DNA from: a virus | Length of the DNA: 64,000 bases | IMG/VR virus record: IMGVR_UViG_3300031227_000019 | Location: 40,372 to 104,371 of that record | Reading direction: 5' to 3' (one strand) | Shown: positions 41,779 through 51,113 of the stretch, one piece after another | Layout: the number at the start of each line of letters is the position of its first letter | Position numbering within the stretch: position 1 is the first letter of the stretch | Translations under genes and position numbers: made by a program | The notes under the pieces: generated by a model | Told to the model about the DNA's origin: nothing | The model's input: only the letters and a program-made list of their open reading frames with translations | The model's database searches: none

Positions 41779-44700
41779 TTACGTTGTCGCTGGTGCGACG
41801 TTAGCCGGCGTTGCCGCCGCCTGTGATGTTCGCCATTTGTACCAAAGATCCAAAAACTGATCCTGCTGCTCCGGCGCCACGATGTCCTCCATCATGCCAG
41901 ATCGCAATCCGGTGACGTCGCCCGCGAAGCCAATAACTGAATTACCCCAGCTGCCAAAGCCAGCAGCTCTGTCAAGTTGTTCCTGCTGATCAGGCCCGAC
42001 CGCATTAAACACGGCCTCAAGTGCGTGTTCGCCGCCTTGGCCGCCGCGAAGTGCCATCGCCACCATCGGCTTCACTGCCGCCTTCATTGCGTCGGACATC
42101 GGCTCCGGTGGAGACACCACGTCACTGCCCGCCTCGTACACCTCCTCGGCTCCTGGCTCGAACTGATCTCGCACGAAACCCTGGACGCCTTCTCCGAACA
42201 TGCCTTGGCGTGCCAGCGGATAGGCTGCTCCGGCTAACCCTAGCAGGGCCATAAGCCAACTTCCAATACCGCCGCCGTCCTTGCTGGTCATCGCGGACAC
42301 CAGACCGAGCAGACCAACGCCTGCACCGCCATAGAGCAAGACCTGCTCCCAGGTGTCCATGCTTTCGAGCATCCCGCCCACTTCTTCCTCCGGTACGCCT
42401 TCAGCCACCAACGCGGCCGCTGCGTCGTCTGTGACCACCTGCGGTACCGGCTGATCATTTGCAACAGTCTGCACGATCGCCTGCTTATCGGGATCAGCAA
42501 ATAGGCCAGTTATCGACTCGCCAGCTTGATCCAGGTACTCTTGAGCCCTCTCCGGGAACTCGTTTACGAGGCCCGGTATGCCCATACTCTCAAACAGCCC
42601 TTCGATCGGGCGTAGCGGCAGATTCTGCTCTACCCCGGCTTCAGGCTGCTGTGGTCCTTGAACCGGTGCCCCAGGCTGCTGTGGTCCTTGAACCGGTGCC
42701 CCAGGCTGCTGTGGTCCTTGAACCGGCGCTCCGGGCTGCTGTGGTCCTTGCGCCGGCGCTCCGGGCTGTTGCGGACCTTGAACCGGCGCAGGTGGCGGCG
42801 TGGGCTGCGCAGGTGGCTGCGCAGGCTGCTGGGGTCCAGCCACCGGCGTGGCGGGTGTGTTAGGTGGTGTGGGTGTGTTAGGTGGTGTGGGTGTGGTAAG
42901 TGGTGCAGTCACCGGAGGTACCGACGAAACGGGTGGAGCCGCTACCGGCTCCACTGGTGGTGCTGCTGCGGGTGCGGCCGGCCCGGGCACGTTCGGCGTG
43001 GCACCAGGGAAGAACGTCTCCGTACCCTGCGGCAACGTCGTCGCCATCGGTACGTTGCCAAGCATCTCGGCCGGAGGCAGTGTCGCTGGTGGCGTCGGTA
43101 CGCCTGCTGCCATCTTCACCCACGACTGTTGCTTCTCCCGCCCGTAGGCCCGGAGCAGGTCCTGCTGTGCTTGTTGCTGGGCTGCCATATCCGCAGCTTG
43201 CTCAATCTGAGCTTCGCTGATTCCCGGTTGGCCGCCGTACTGCTCTGTCAACATCACCTTATATTGCTTAGCGTATTCAGCCACCCGTTGCTCGCCACCC
43301 GTCTGCAACGCTTCACGCGGTGTCGTGGCAAGTTGCTCTCGATCAAAATCTACAGCAAAGTCAGCGGGATTAGCAGGCTCTACCACTCCGGTGCGTTCCA
43401 GCCATCGCTGCGTACCGCCGCTCTGCTGCTGGTGATTTTCACGCATCCCCTGAACAGCGCCACCTCCGGCCGTCCACTTCAGTGGGATAGTCAGATCTTT
43501 AAGACCCTTGGTAACAGACGGATTCATTCCGGGAATCCTCTGCGACGCGCCAGACATACCACGAAGTGCCGCCCAGGACGGAAGATCTTCTACGACCCCG
43601 GCACCTGCCTCAGTAAGCATTCGCTGAGCTATATTTGCCCCGGGCTGGTTTCCTATCTCGCGAATGCGATCTGCCCCAAGCTGTTGGTAATCACCAAGAT
43701 TACCGCCGCCGGGCATCGGCACGCCATCGATACCGATCTGTATCCCTTCATACGCCGGTGCGAGTGCTTGATACTTAGCGAGCGTATTGAGTGTCGGTTG
43801 GAACCCTTTAATACCCTTCCCCAAACCCCCGAACGCCAGCGACTGAGCAACCTGTGGAGCTGCCTCGACACCGCGGCCAACCATCCGTTTAAGACCACGC
43901 CCGACGGGGCCACTCTCCAATGCCCCTTCCGACAAATCACGACGCGCGCCCGCCCGCCCGGTTCGCGTATCGCGAGCCAGCTGCCCAAGATACTTCATCC
44001 GCTGCAACATGTCTTCCCGAGATGCCTGCGGAAGACTCTGATCTATAGCCCCTTGCATAAGCCGCGGCGCACTGTACTCCGTTAGCTCGCTCATCTGATT
44101 CAGTTGTGTCTGGGCGTCAGCGTCGCCGGCACCAGCGGCTGCGCGTAGTTCATCCAGTCGGTCGCCATTGCTCAACATCTGTCGCGCATTGTGCGAGTTC
44201 CCGCGATTCACATCCTCCATCGCTAGGGTGCGTGCGAACTCTTCTGGATGGCGATTTGCTTCACGCATCTGACCACCGTAGTCGCCCAAGCTCCCCTGCG
44301 CGCTGTTCGGATGCAGCCCCACCCTTGCCGCGTGCGGATTGATACCTTCTCTCAGTGGTGTCAGAATGGGCGAGATAAGGTCATTCAAACCACCTAACGC
44401 TCCGGTGTCTGGATTTTCACCTGTAGCCGCAGCAGACATTCGACCCCCAAGCGGTCCGAGTGTCCTCAACGCGACCAGTGCCTGAGGTATATTTAGAGCG
44501 CCACGACCTACATTAGATGCTATATCACGAGCCATATCCCCACCGGTACGTCGATCATTCGCCACCGCGTAGGAATTAGCTGCATACTGTGCTGCCTCAT
44601 CGCCCAACGGCGCGAGATTCAATATATGATTACCACGCTCTCCCCCCGGTGCCGTGGTCTTCTGCCCAAAGAAAAACCCGGCGCCTGGAGCTTGCCCGAC

Positions 44701-46425
44701 CGGGATAGGTGCCAAGCCTCTGCGAAAAAGATCCTCCATTACCTTGGGATTACCGTGCAAACCAGTGTTACCCAGCCACCACCGCAGCCCGGAATTCACC
44801 GACGTATCAATGTTCTCCCGGAAGACACGAGACTTGTGATCACTGAGCAGCCCACGAACACGCTCATAAGGATCGTCGCCCGCCCCGACGGGTTTGTCAT
44901 GCTGCGTCCGCAGCCGTACATTCCAAGCGTTCGGATTGGAGGTGCCAAAAAACGCCTCACCGCGAGGATCATCCTGAGCGTGGGCATAACCTGCCGGAAT
45001 CTCTCGTATGTCCTGCCGTGGCTGTGCAGACCGTCCTTCTCCGTATTCTCCGTACATCTTGCTGGCGTGGTCGTACATGCCCACCTTCTGCCCGAAGTAG
45101 TTCGTAGAGAATGCGCGGAGTCGCCGCGTCACTTCCTCCGTGTCACCCCGGACCATCGGATCTGACATGATAGAGTCTGTCCGCTTCCTGAAATACCGAT
45201 CAGTCTCACGCAGCTTCGTGAAGGTTGGCGTGAGTACACCGCCATTCTCAGCGTTCACGGTGTCCGCAAAAACGTCTTCAGTAGCCAGCCTTGCCATCTC
45301 CTCAGTAAAGTTGCCAGGGGCAAACGAATCAAAGGTCGGTGTTGGGTTCGAGCGAGGAGCGTTCCTCCGTGCATCCCGAGCTTTCACGCTGCGTTTCAGA
45401 TAGTCCAAGCTGTTGGCATAATCATGCTTCTTGTACCCCGACAGCGCCATATTCAGGCTGTGAGGATTGTCACTGTCATCACGGGACTGATGCTCGACCA
45501 TAGTCCGCCAAGCCTCTTGCGCCCCGTCGTTCCCTCTCGCTCGATAGTCGTCATCCCACAGCTTCCGGTTGTTCTGCCAATCCTTCCAAGGGCCTTCACG
45601 GTATGCGTCGAGTGCCGTGTGCTGCTCTGGGGTCATCCGCCCCTCAGGCTCTCTGAAACGTCCCGAGAAGGCCACCGAGGAGTGGTCGAACTCCGGCTTG
45701 GCTTGCCGGTTGCTGTTGTAGCCCAATAGTTGCTGGAGCTGCTCCGGCGGGGCCGGCGGCGTGTAGTAGCCCATCTCGCGGTTCAGCTGCGGCGGTGGCT
45801 GGAGCTGGTCAAGCGTCGCCGGGGAGAACTGCATAGACTCGTCCACATGAGACTGATCACGTAGATTACCCAGTTGCGCGCCTTGTGGCATGCTGCCTGT
45901 CTGGTCCAGGTAGGACGACTGCTCTGGGGCCTGTGTTGGATTAGGGGCCCGCGGGATGGGTTGGTTCGGCTGCCCGGCCCAATTGGTCGCCGGAGGCTGC
46001 GGACCCTGCACCGGGGGCTGGGCCGGTAGGGAATCAGGGAGATTTGGCTTGTAATCAGGGGTTTGAGCGTCCGAAATAAGCCGATTCGCCGGTCTCACGC
46101 CGTCCAGATTGGGATTACGCCACGGATGCGTGTCCGGGGTGTACGGCGACTTCCCCGCAGCGATATTGTCCTGCATGTAGGGCGGCGGACCGATCGCACA
46201 CTTCTCGAACTCTGCCGCTACTGCGGGATGGAAGTCGATAGCGTGCTGAATGGCAGAAAAGACCTCCCGATCGCTGTTAAGCCCAGCTTCCTTGCAGCGC
46301 AGCAGAAAACCGGCTACAAATGCGGACTTTTCAGGCGTTACAGCCCGTAAATTGATAGCCGCAGCTGCGGATTGCAGCTCAGCAGTGGTTTGGGTCGGAC
46401 CAATCAATGAGAAAGCGCCAGCCAT
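41779..46425 (-). CDS. Giant virion-type protein (1548 aa)
   Basis: ATG 46425 follows GGAGGG with 8-nt spacing. The N-terminal module KSAFVAGFLLRCKEAGLNSD is shared with the 132-aa protein. Residues ~90-260 are Pro/Gln-rich; ~270-1000 are helical and charged. A PQQPGAPVQG repeat lies at ~1250-1300, preceded by a Pro/Val/Ala-rich linker. Two hydrophobic segments (LLYGGAGVGLLGLVSAM, then WLMALLGLAGAAYPLA) lie at ~1375-1415. Size, disordered linkers and late hydrophobic segments resemble internal or ejected virion proteins, but no lysozyme or transglycosylase motif is visible. Confidence 0.78.
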   Translation of the reverse strand: MAGAFSLIGPTQTTAELQSAAAAINLRAVTPEKSAFVAGFLLRCKEAGLNSDREVFSAIQHAIDFHPAVAAEFEKCAIGPPPYMQDNIAAGKSPYTPDTHPWRNPNLDGVRPANRLISDAQTPDYKPNLPDSLPAQPPVQGPQPPATNWAGQPNQPIPRAPNPTQAPEQSSYLDQTGSMPQGAQLGNLRDQSHVDESMQFSPATLDQLQPPPQLNREMGYYTPPAPPEQLQQLLGYNSNRQAKPEFDHSSVAFSGRFREPEGRMTPEQHTALDAYREGPWKDWQNNRKLWDDDYRARGNDGAQEAWRTMVEHQSRDDSDNPHSLNMALSGYKKHDYANSLDYLKRSVKARDARRNAPRSNPTPTFDSFAPGNFTEEMARLATEDVFADTVNAENGGVLTPTFTKLRETDRYFRKRTDSIMSDPMVRGDTEEVTRRLRAFSTNYFGQKVGMYDHASKMYGEYGEGRSAQPRQDIREIPAGYAHAQDDPRGEAFFGTSNPNAWNVRLRTQHDKPVGAGDDPYERVRGLLSDHKSRVFRENIDTSVNSGLRWWLGNTGLHGNPKVMEDLFRRGLAPIPVGQAPGAGFFFGQKTTAPGGERGNHILNLAPLGDEAAQYAANSYAVANDRRTGGDMARDIASNVGRGALNIPQALVALRTLGPLGGRMSAAATGENPDTGALGGLNDLISPILTPLREGINPHAARVGLHPNSAQGSLGDYGGQMREANRHPEEFARTLAMEDVNRGNSHNARQMLSNGDRLDELRAAAGAGDADAQTQLNQMSELTEYSAPRLMQGAIDQSLPQASREDMLQRMKYLGQLARDTRTGRAGARRDLSEGALESGPVGRGLKRMVGRGVEAAPQVAQSLAFGGLGKGIKGFQPTLNTLAKYQALAPAYEGIQIGIDGVPMPGGGNLGDYQQLGADRIREIGNQPGANIAQRMLTEAGAGVVEDLPSWAALRGMSGASQRIPGMNPSVTKGLKDLTIPLKWTAGGGAVQGMRENHQQQSGGTQRWLERTGVVEPANPADFAVDFDREQLATTPREALQTGGEQRVAEYAKQYKVMLTEQYGGQPGISEAQIEQAADMAAQQQAQQDLLRAYGREKQQSWVKMAAGVPTPPATLPPAEMLGNVPMATTLPQGTETFFPGATPNVPGPAAPAAAPPVEPVAAPPVSSVPPVTAPLTTPTPPNTPTPPNTPATPVAGPQQPAQPPAQPTPPPAPVQGPQQPGAPAQGPQQPGAPVQGPQQPGAPVQGPQQPGAPVQGPQQPEAGVEQNLPLRPIEGLFESMGIPGLVNEFPERAQEYLDQAGESITGLFADPDKQAIVQTVANDQPVPQVVTDDAAAALVAEGVPEEEVGGMLESMDTWEQVLLYGGAGVGLLGLVSAMTSKDGGGIGSWLMALLGLAGAAYPLARQGMFGEGVQGFVRDQFEPGAEEVYEAGSDVVSPPEPMSDAMKAAVKPMVAMALRGGQGGEHALEAVFNAVGPDQQEQLDRAAGFGSWGNSVIGFAGDVTGLRSGMMEDIVAPEQQDQFLDLWYKWRTSQAAATPANVAPATT
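42641..42780 (-). repeat. 30-bp coding repeat (PGAPVQGPQQ)
   Basis: Four to five 30-bp units, the central ones identical or with one to three changes, encode the ten-residue unit P-G-A-P-V-Q-G-P-Q-Q in the giant virion protein. Confidence 0.9.
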
Positions 46426-46479
46426 CGCACACGCCCTCCTTGGGTGCAAAAGAGGTTGCTGCTGGGAACCAGCTTGGTC

Positions 46480-46500
46480 CCACGGTGTTAATCATACCCC
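46480..46500 (-). promoter_or_regulatory. Possible promoter before the giant virion gene
   Basis: A good -10 box TATGAT lies in the ~115-nt gap upstream of the 1548-aa gene, but no well-spaced -35 is visible. Its presence after a hairpin at the cold-shock gene end supports a transcription boundary. Confidence 0.3.
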
Positions 46501-46533
46501 AACTCTCACCGCAATGCGAGAGGAGTCAAGAAT

Positions 46534-46552
46534 ATCGCCCATTAAGGGCGAT
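46534..46552 (-). terminator. Hairpin at the end of the cold-shock gene
   Basis: ATCGCCC and GGGCGAT pair around a loop that contains the stop codon. The following ATTCTTG is only weakly U-rich, so termination would be partial. Confidence 0.4.
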
Positions 46553-46745
46553 CCACGTTGACAGCTCTGGGCCGCTCCCGTGATTCGTCAATCTCATAGA
46601 CGACAGCGTCATCGACCTCCAATTCGTCGAATAATGCCCGGTCCGCCACGCCTGTGGCGTGGAAAAAGACGTCCTTCCCACCGTCAGCCGGCTTCAGGAA
46701 CCCAAACCCCTTCTCGTGGACTATCTTAACAATCGTGCCATTCAT
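46542..46745 (-). CDS. Cold-shock domain protein (67 aa)
   Basis: ATG 46745 gives the normal CspA length; GAGGGA lies ~11 nt upstream. The nucleic-acid-binding motifs are intact: KGFGFL (RNP1) and VFFHAT (RNP2), within the five-strand CSD pattern starting MNGTIVKIVHEKGFGF. It binds single-stranded RNA or DNA and usually melts RNA structure. It lies between the glycosyltransferase genes and the giant virion gene. Phage Csp genes are known but uncommon; a role in translation of structured late mRNAs is possible. Confidence 0.93.
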   Translation of the reverse strand: MNGTIVKIVHEKGFGFLKPADGGKDVFFHATGVADRALFDELEVDDAVVYEIDESRERPRAVNVDRP

Positions 46746-46804
46746 TAGCTTATCATTCCCTCTTGGAACAGTTCCATTCCTGTTCTGCCGTTCCGACGAC
46801 AGTA

Positions 46805-47518
46805 TCAATCAGTTTGCGGGGCCAACCCGCATTGTTCTATTTGGTCCGGTGCATACGGGCGGGTGGGACACATCAGGCTCGGCTTATCCGAGAAGCTCAG
46901 CAGCGGCGTCTTCGCCGTAAACATGTCGAACGTGTCCCAGTGATTCCGCAGCCACATGTCAACAGGGACGCGAGCGAACGCATACCCGTGATACAGCTTC
47001 TGCAACCTCCCCGTCCTGTTATAGAGATACCCCAAGCTGCCCCAGCCGTAAATACCAGAATACAGCAAACGCGTGGCCTCTTTTTTCCTGGGTCCCGACG
47101 TCCTGGGCTCCGGCCCTTCATTCCAGCCGTACTTGCGATCGAACAGGTTGATGGCGTCCCACGAGTCGAGCTGCTTAGCGTGTGCTATCAGCGTCAACAG
47201 CGATTTCCTGAACCCAACAAGCGGGACCACGTCATCCTCCAGCACCACCAAGTGAGGCTGCTTGTATCGTGTGATAAAGTAGTACAACGCCTTCGAGTGC
47301 CCCTCCAGGCAGCTGCGACACCGCTGAAGATAATTGCTGTCTGTGATGTCGCCGCCCGGGCGGTCGTACATCCCCGTCATATAATTGCCATTGACCTGTT
47401 CCGGCGGCGGCGAACGGATGAAGTCGAAGGGCACGCCGACAGCCTTCATGTTCTCACGCATCATCTCTTGACGATCCGTGGCTCCCGGCACTGTCACAAC
47501 TAATACTTTGCAATTCAT
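46805..47518 (-). CDS. GT25-like glycosyltransferase (237 aa)
   Basis: ATG 47518 follows GGAGG with 8-nt spacing; a TTG one codon earlier is rejected. It shows the GT25 (LPS-type) pattern: KVLVVTVPGATDRQEMMREN start, a YLQRCRSCLEGHSKALYYF acceptor/donor helix and the metal-binding HLVVLEDDVVP. Likely a soluble transferase adding a hexose to a surface or virion glycan. It is part of a second glycosyltransferase cluster separate from the sulfotransferase cassette. Confidence 0.82.
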   Translation of the reverse strand: MNCKVLVVTVPGATDRQEMMRENMKAVGVPFDFIRSPPPEQVNGNYMTGMYDRPGGDITDSNYLQRCRSCLEGHSKALYYFITRYKQPHLVVLEDDVVPLVGFRKSLLTLIAHAKQLDSWDAINLFDRKYGWNEGPEPRTSGPRKKEATRLLYSGIYGWGSLGYLYNRTGRLQKLYHGYAFARVPVDMWLRNHWDTFDMFTAKTPLLSFSDKPSLMCPTRPYAPDQIEQCGLAPQTD

Positions 47519-47559
47519 CAAAATAACCTCCAGCGTCGCAGTGACGCCTGCCCCTTATT

Positions 47560-48567
47560 CTAACTTGCCCACCCCTGCACGTCGAGACGTGCTCGCACCG
47601 CAGGGATATATTTATAACAAGCGTCTATGATGCACTTTGCAAAGTATTCGACATTGAGCCAATGCTTATCCATCGCCTTCAGGTACTCGTGGGCCGCCAT
47701 AATGCGATCTCGCTGCAATAATTCCGGTGCTTCCTTGATGTCATCATAGAACAACGGGTAGCCCGTGCCAAGGTATTCTTCCAGTGCCGGCTTCCGATTT
47801 AGCAGGATTGGTGCTTCCCTCGCGATGCACTCAACCACCGTGTTCGTGGCCGTCACGCCCAGGTAATGGGCAAAGATCACGCTCGACGCTACCAGCTCAT
47901 TGTACTCGGCATTCGGTATCCAGCCGTGCTCCTGCACCCGTGGAGGCCGTGGGCAGTCCCGATTGTGCTCCAAGCAGTGATGATGGGCGTTCCGCTGCCA
48001 CGGGTACTGATGCTCCAGCAGACGATGCTTCTCGTAGCCGGGCGGCACCCGCATCGTGTAGATCTGCGACGTGTCGCGCAGGTACCAGCCGGTCTGCACT
48101 AGCCGCCGCTTCAGCTTGTCAGGGTCCCACTTCGGGACATCCAACCGCGTCGGATGCCTGATGGGCACGACTGGACACAGCCCCCACTTCTCCAGATGTG
48201 GTATCTGCGACTCGCTCATGGCGATGAGGAAGCTGCACTTCTCTCTCGCCGCGAACCAGCGATCCTGAATGGCCCCGGTGCATTTCGACCAATGCCCGAG
48301 CGGGTTGCACCACTGGTACCGTAGCGGGCGATCGGCCGGCAGATGGCAGACCCCGAACCACGTGTCGCACTGCGAACTATTCTGGAATATGCTCCAGTCA
48401 ACCGGCAGCCCCAGCGTACGCTCCACTGCATCATCAAAGATCACCGTGCTGTCGACGTCGAACAGCGGTGCCAGATGCTTCTGAATCCAGGGCCACCCAT
48501 CACAGTGGTCCCAATCCTTATGATGCGGATGATCCGGGACCTTCCGAAATATCTTCTCGACCGTCAT
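47560..48567 (-). CDS. GT-B-like glycosyltransferase (335 aa)
   Basis: ATG 48567 has GGAG 8 nt upstream and lies inside the 3' end of the preceding gene (50-nt overlap). The C-terminal domain shows the donor-side pattern of GT-B enzymes: VQEHGWIPNAEYNELVASSV, then NTVVECIAREAPILLNRKPA and YLGTGYPLFY. The N-terminal half is Trp/His/Cys-rich. No EX7E of GT4 type is evident, so family assignment is loose. Confidence 0.65.
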   Translation of the reverse strand: MTVEKIFRKVPDHPHHKDWDHCDGWPWIQKHLAPLFDVDSTVIFDDAVERTLGLPVDWSIFQNSSQCDTWFGVCHLPADRPLRYQWCNPLGHWSKCTGAIQDRWFAAREKCSFLIAMSESQIPHLEKWGLCPVVPIRHPTRLDVPKWDPDKLKRRLVQTGWYLRDTSQIYTMRVPPGYEKHRLLEHQYPWQRNAHHHCLEHNRDCPRPPRVQEHGWIPNAEYNELVASSVIFAHYLGVTATNTVVECIAREAPILLNRKPALEEYLGTGYPLFYDDIKEAPELLQRDRIMAAHEYLKAMDKHWLNVEYFAKCIIDACYKYIPAVRARLDVQGWAS

Positions 48568-49036
48568 GCTCTCTGCTCCCTGCCATGCCTGCTGTTACTG
48601 TTTCAACGACGTTCTGCACTTCTCCAGCTTCGGGGATCTCCCCAGCCTCAACGATCATAACAGCCATCGTGAAGCCCTCACGCGATGACGAGGCCTCCAA
48701 GCAGCTGCGACCCTTCACAGTATACCACTTGTTGTAAGACTCCTCCAGGAACTCGTTCAGATGCTTCGCACCGGCCTTCACGCCCTCAGTCTGCCACATG
48801 GCCATGAAGTCCGAGCACATCGTCGCGGCCGCAACCTCTCCCATCCTTTCCGCACTTGGTGGGATGAGCCGTATCGAGATCTCATAACCGTTGAGCACCA
48901 CGTTCAGCAGCAGCGAGTCGTACGGGTTGTCCCGTGACGTCACTGCCTCCAACATCATGCGATGCACGGCCCGATAGGTTACCTCCGCGAGTGCCCGCTC
49001 CTTCAACACCGCAATCTGTTCTTCAGTCGTCGTCAT
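48518..49036 (-). CDS. Hypothetical protein (172 aa)
   Basis: ATG 49036 follows GGAG with 7-nt spacing. The first ~100 residues are helical (EEQIAVLKERALAEVTYRAV) with a beta segment NVVLNGYEISIRLIPP. The C-terminal ~50 residues are Glu/Gly/Ser-rich, and the last part overlaps the next gene. No motif recognised. Confidence 0.7.
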   Translation of the reverse strand: MTTTEEQIAVLKERALAEVTYRAVHRMMLEAVTSRDNPYDSLLLNVVLNGYEISIRLIPPSAERMGEVAAATMCSDFMAMWQTEGVKAGAKHLNEFLEESYNKWYTVKGRSCLEASSSREGFTMAVMIVEAGEIPEAGEVQNVVETVTAGMAGSREHDGREDISEGPGSSAS

Positions 49037-49084
49037 GATCATTCTCCTGCTATAGCACTGCTTATTACGTAACCACGACGGCTG

Positions 49085-49813
49085 CTATCGGCCCTCGGGG
49101 AAACACGCTTCCGCTACACCATCATAGACTTCTTTCATCAGAAGGTCCACCACGGCTTGTTCAGTTCCGTCCAAGTCTCGTGAGCCCGGCTTGCGTTTCA
49201 GCACGTGCTTCTTCGACCATGTGTTGTTGCCATGCCAGAACCGGCAGTAGAGCGCCGGGTCGTTGTTCAGCACCCGCAGGCGGCCCTGATTCTTGTACTT
49301 CAGGAGGAACTCGGTGTCCTCGTGCTTGCCAAGAGCAGGGAAGCGAATGCCGTCCAGGGGCCAGAGCATGGTACCAGCGAACCCACCCACCCGGGACGAC
49401 TTGCCGTTGTTGACGAACGCCGACCCGTCAAACAGGTTGATGTGGACCTCCCGGCGGAAGATCGTCACTTCCTGCGTCACGAAGTTGGTCTGGCCCCGCT
49501 GCCATGCGATCCGGTGCGGCGTGGCATGATCGTCGTCGTCCCACTGCATCATGTAGGGTGAATCCGCCGTATCCATCGCGAGGTTCCGCAGCTCGCCCAG
49601 GGTCATCCCCTGCTCGGCAACGTGCAGCTCCTCAACATTTTGGTCGGCAAACTCGTTCGGCTCCAGCAGGGGGATGGGGTTGTCGTTGACAATCAGCAGC
49701 TTGGCTGTGACCCCCAAGAGCTGTTGCGCTAGGAAAGCCCCCACGGCACATCTCGCCATCGGGTACCGATTGACCGTCTTGCCCGTCACCATTACGCATG
49801 TGATGTCTACCAT
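49085..49813 (-). CDS. GT2 family glycosyltransferase (242 aa)
   Basis: ATG 49813 follows GGAGG with 7-8-nt spacing. It is GT-A type: ITCVMVTGK start, KLLIVNDNPIPLLE donor loop, GELRNLAMDTADSPYMMQWD followed by DDDH, giving the metal-binding Asp cluster, and a later EDTEFLLKY acceptor motif with the catalytic Asp. Soluble, inverting type expected. Its 5' end overlaps the tail of the preceding GT gene by 182 nt. Confidence 0.85.
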   Translation of the reverse strand: MVDITCVMVTGKTVNRYPMARCAVGAFLAQQLLGVTAKLLIVNDNPIPLLEPNEFADQNVEELHVAEQGMTLGELRNLAMDTADSPYMMQWDDDDHATPHRIAWQRGQTNFVTQEVTIFRREVHINLFDGSAFVNNGKSSRVGGFAGTMLWPLDGIRFPALGKHEDTEFLLKYKNQGRLRVLNNDPALYCRFWHGNNTWSKKHVLKRKPGSRDLDGTEQAVVDLLMKEVYDGVAEACFPEGR

Positions 49814-50585
49814 CCTCTTGTCCTCCTGGTTTGTGGATTATCCCGTTACCATCTGCTTGTTGGGCACACGCCCCACTGTTCGCAATTGCTGACCCGTATG
49901 ACTCATCATGCTGGAATAACGTCTGCGTCTCTTCCAGCACCAGGGTGTTCAGCCCGTTGGCCAAATACAGGTCACACGGCATCCCGCCGCCATCCTGGGC
50001 CGTGATCCATTTCTGCCTGCCGGTCTCACCAATTAGGTAGGCCAGACAGCCCTCGTGCCACTTCATGCCCGTCCTGGGCAGCTCACGCCAATGCGTAAAG
50101 TGTGTGACAGGATAGAGATAACACCCGCTGCCCGATGGCATCTCATCACTCTGTAGCTCCCCAAACCTCTTCCCAAATAACGTAGTCACTATTTTGAAGG
50201 TGCTCGGTTTCCTCACGTGGAAGCTGACCGCCTCGTAGCGGCCGTTGGCCAGAAAGGCCTTGCAGCGGTTGACAATTCGTGTCCATTCCGCTGTTGGTAC
50301 GGTGGGGTTGGCGTCATCCTCGAAAATGAGCGTGTAGGGCGAGCTGGCGGCAGCGCACATGGCTTGGTGGCCTCGGAAGGCTCGATACTGCCGTAGAGCG
50401 TAGCCGTGGATGAATGGCCTGTCTGCGGTCCTGTCCATCAGGTTCTCTGGATGCGACTCGTAGAACTCCCAATCTGGGTTGCAGTGCTCGTTGTACGGGA
50501 TGCCTGCGATGTCGAGCTGCTCCATCGTGATAGATGGCTTCTGCCCACAGGTCATCACAAATACTTCGATGTCCTTGTCTAGCAT
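49632..50585 (-). CDS. GT25-like glycosyltransferase with long overlapping tail (317 aa)
   Basis: ATG 50585 has AAGGTG upstream and follows the preceding stop by one base. GT25-like features: HGYALRQYRAFRGHQAMCAA, then SSPYTLIFEDDANPT with the acidic metal motif, and later GMKWHEGCLAYLIG. After about residue 250 the sequence becomes Gly/Gln/His-rich and runs in another frame over the GT2 gene, so the natural stop may have been lost and the tail may be non-functional. Confidence 0.72.
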   Translation of the reverse strand: MLDKDIEVFVMTCGQKPSITMEQLDIAGIPYNEHCNPDWEFYESHPENLMDRTADRPFIHGYALRQYRAFRGHQAMCAAASSPYTLIFEDDANPTVPTAEWTRIVNRCKAFLANGRYEAVSFHVRKPSTFKIVTTLFGKRFGELQSDEMPSGSGCYLYPVTHFTHWRELPRTGMKWHEGCLAYLIGETGRQKWITAQDGGGMPCDLYLANGLNTLVLEETQTLFQHDESYGSAIANSGACAQQADGNGIIHKPGGQEDGRHHMRNGDGQDGQSVPDGEMCRGGFPSATALGGHSQAADCQRQPHPPAGAERVCRPKC

Positions 50586-50586
50586 C

Positions 50587-51000
50587 TCACACCTTCACTG
50601 CTTTTTTGAATAACACCATGATGTCAGTTGTCAAGATCATCATATCCTCGATCGACGTGGCCATCCCGATCGCGGAGACAATTGGCCCTACCAATGCCAG
50701 CCGCTCTGCGGTATCCGCGTCTTGCAGATACAGTCGGCACCGTGGATGCCGCCTGTGTACCGGCAGAAATACTTCTTGCCAGTGATCCCACACGGGTGTC
50801 GGCATGATCAATCGATTGATCTCGCAGACGGGCACCTTGTCTGGCGCACCGAGCCGCACGTACTCAGCCAGCCCGCCGGGCATCTCCCAGTCCACATGAT
50901 CGCCGTCCCACCCGATCCTCACCGTTGCAGTCCGAATCGCCATCGGGTACCGAACCCCTGGCACGCGGGTGCTTGCAAATGGTATCGTAATCGTGGGCAT
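50587..51000 (-). CDS. Hypothetical protein (137 aa)
   Basis: ATG 51000 follows GAGGAG with 7-nt spacing. The product is mixed alpha/beta (TATVRIGWDGDHVDWEMPGG, then CRLYLQDADTAERLALVG) with a hydrophobic C-terminus. It is the first gene after a terminator and precedes the glycosyltransferase run, so a transcription unit may begin here. Family unknown. Confidence 0.7.
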   Translation of the reverse strand: MPTITIPFASTRVPGVRYPMAIRTATVRIGWDGDHVDWEMPGGLAEYVRLGAPDKVPVCEINRLIMPTPVWDHWQEVFLPVHRRHPRCRLYLQDADTAERLALVGPIVSAIGMATSIEDMMILTTDIMVLFKKAVKV

Positions 51001-51020
51001 CCAGGCTCTCCTCTATCTAC

Positions 51021-51048
51021 GAACAAAGGCCGGAATATCCGGCCCTTG
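51021..51048 (-). terminator. Intrinsic terminator
   Basis: AAGGGCCGG / CCGGCCTTT form a nine-pair stem (one wobble pair) with an ATATT loop on the minus strand, after the 584-aa gene. The U-tract is partly inside the stem and continues GTT. Confidence 0.7.
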
Positions 51049-51113
51049 TAGCTGCTTGGATTAGCTGCGTCTCGACCTGCTAGCTGTTAGCTTAACAAAA
51101 GTCGACGGGGTTG

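Noticed and set aside
42658-44085. Long plus-strand open frame (475 codons) opposite the giant virion gene
   Set aside because: Composition is Arg/Leu/Cys/His-rich and repeats mirror the opposite 30-bp array. No ribosome-binding site is seen. It is a shadow of the minus-strand gene.
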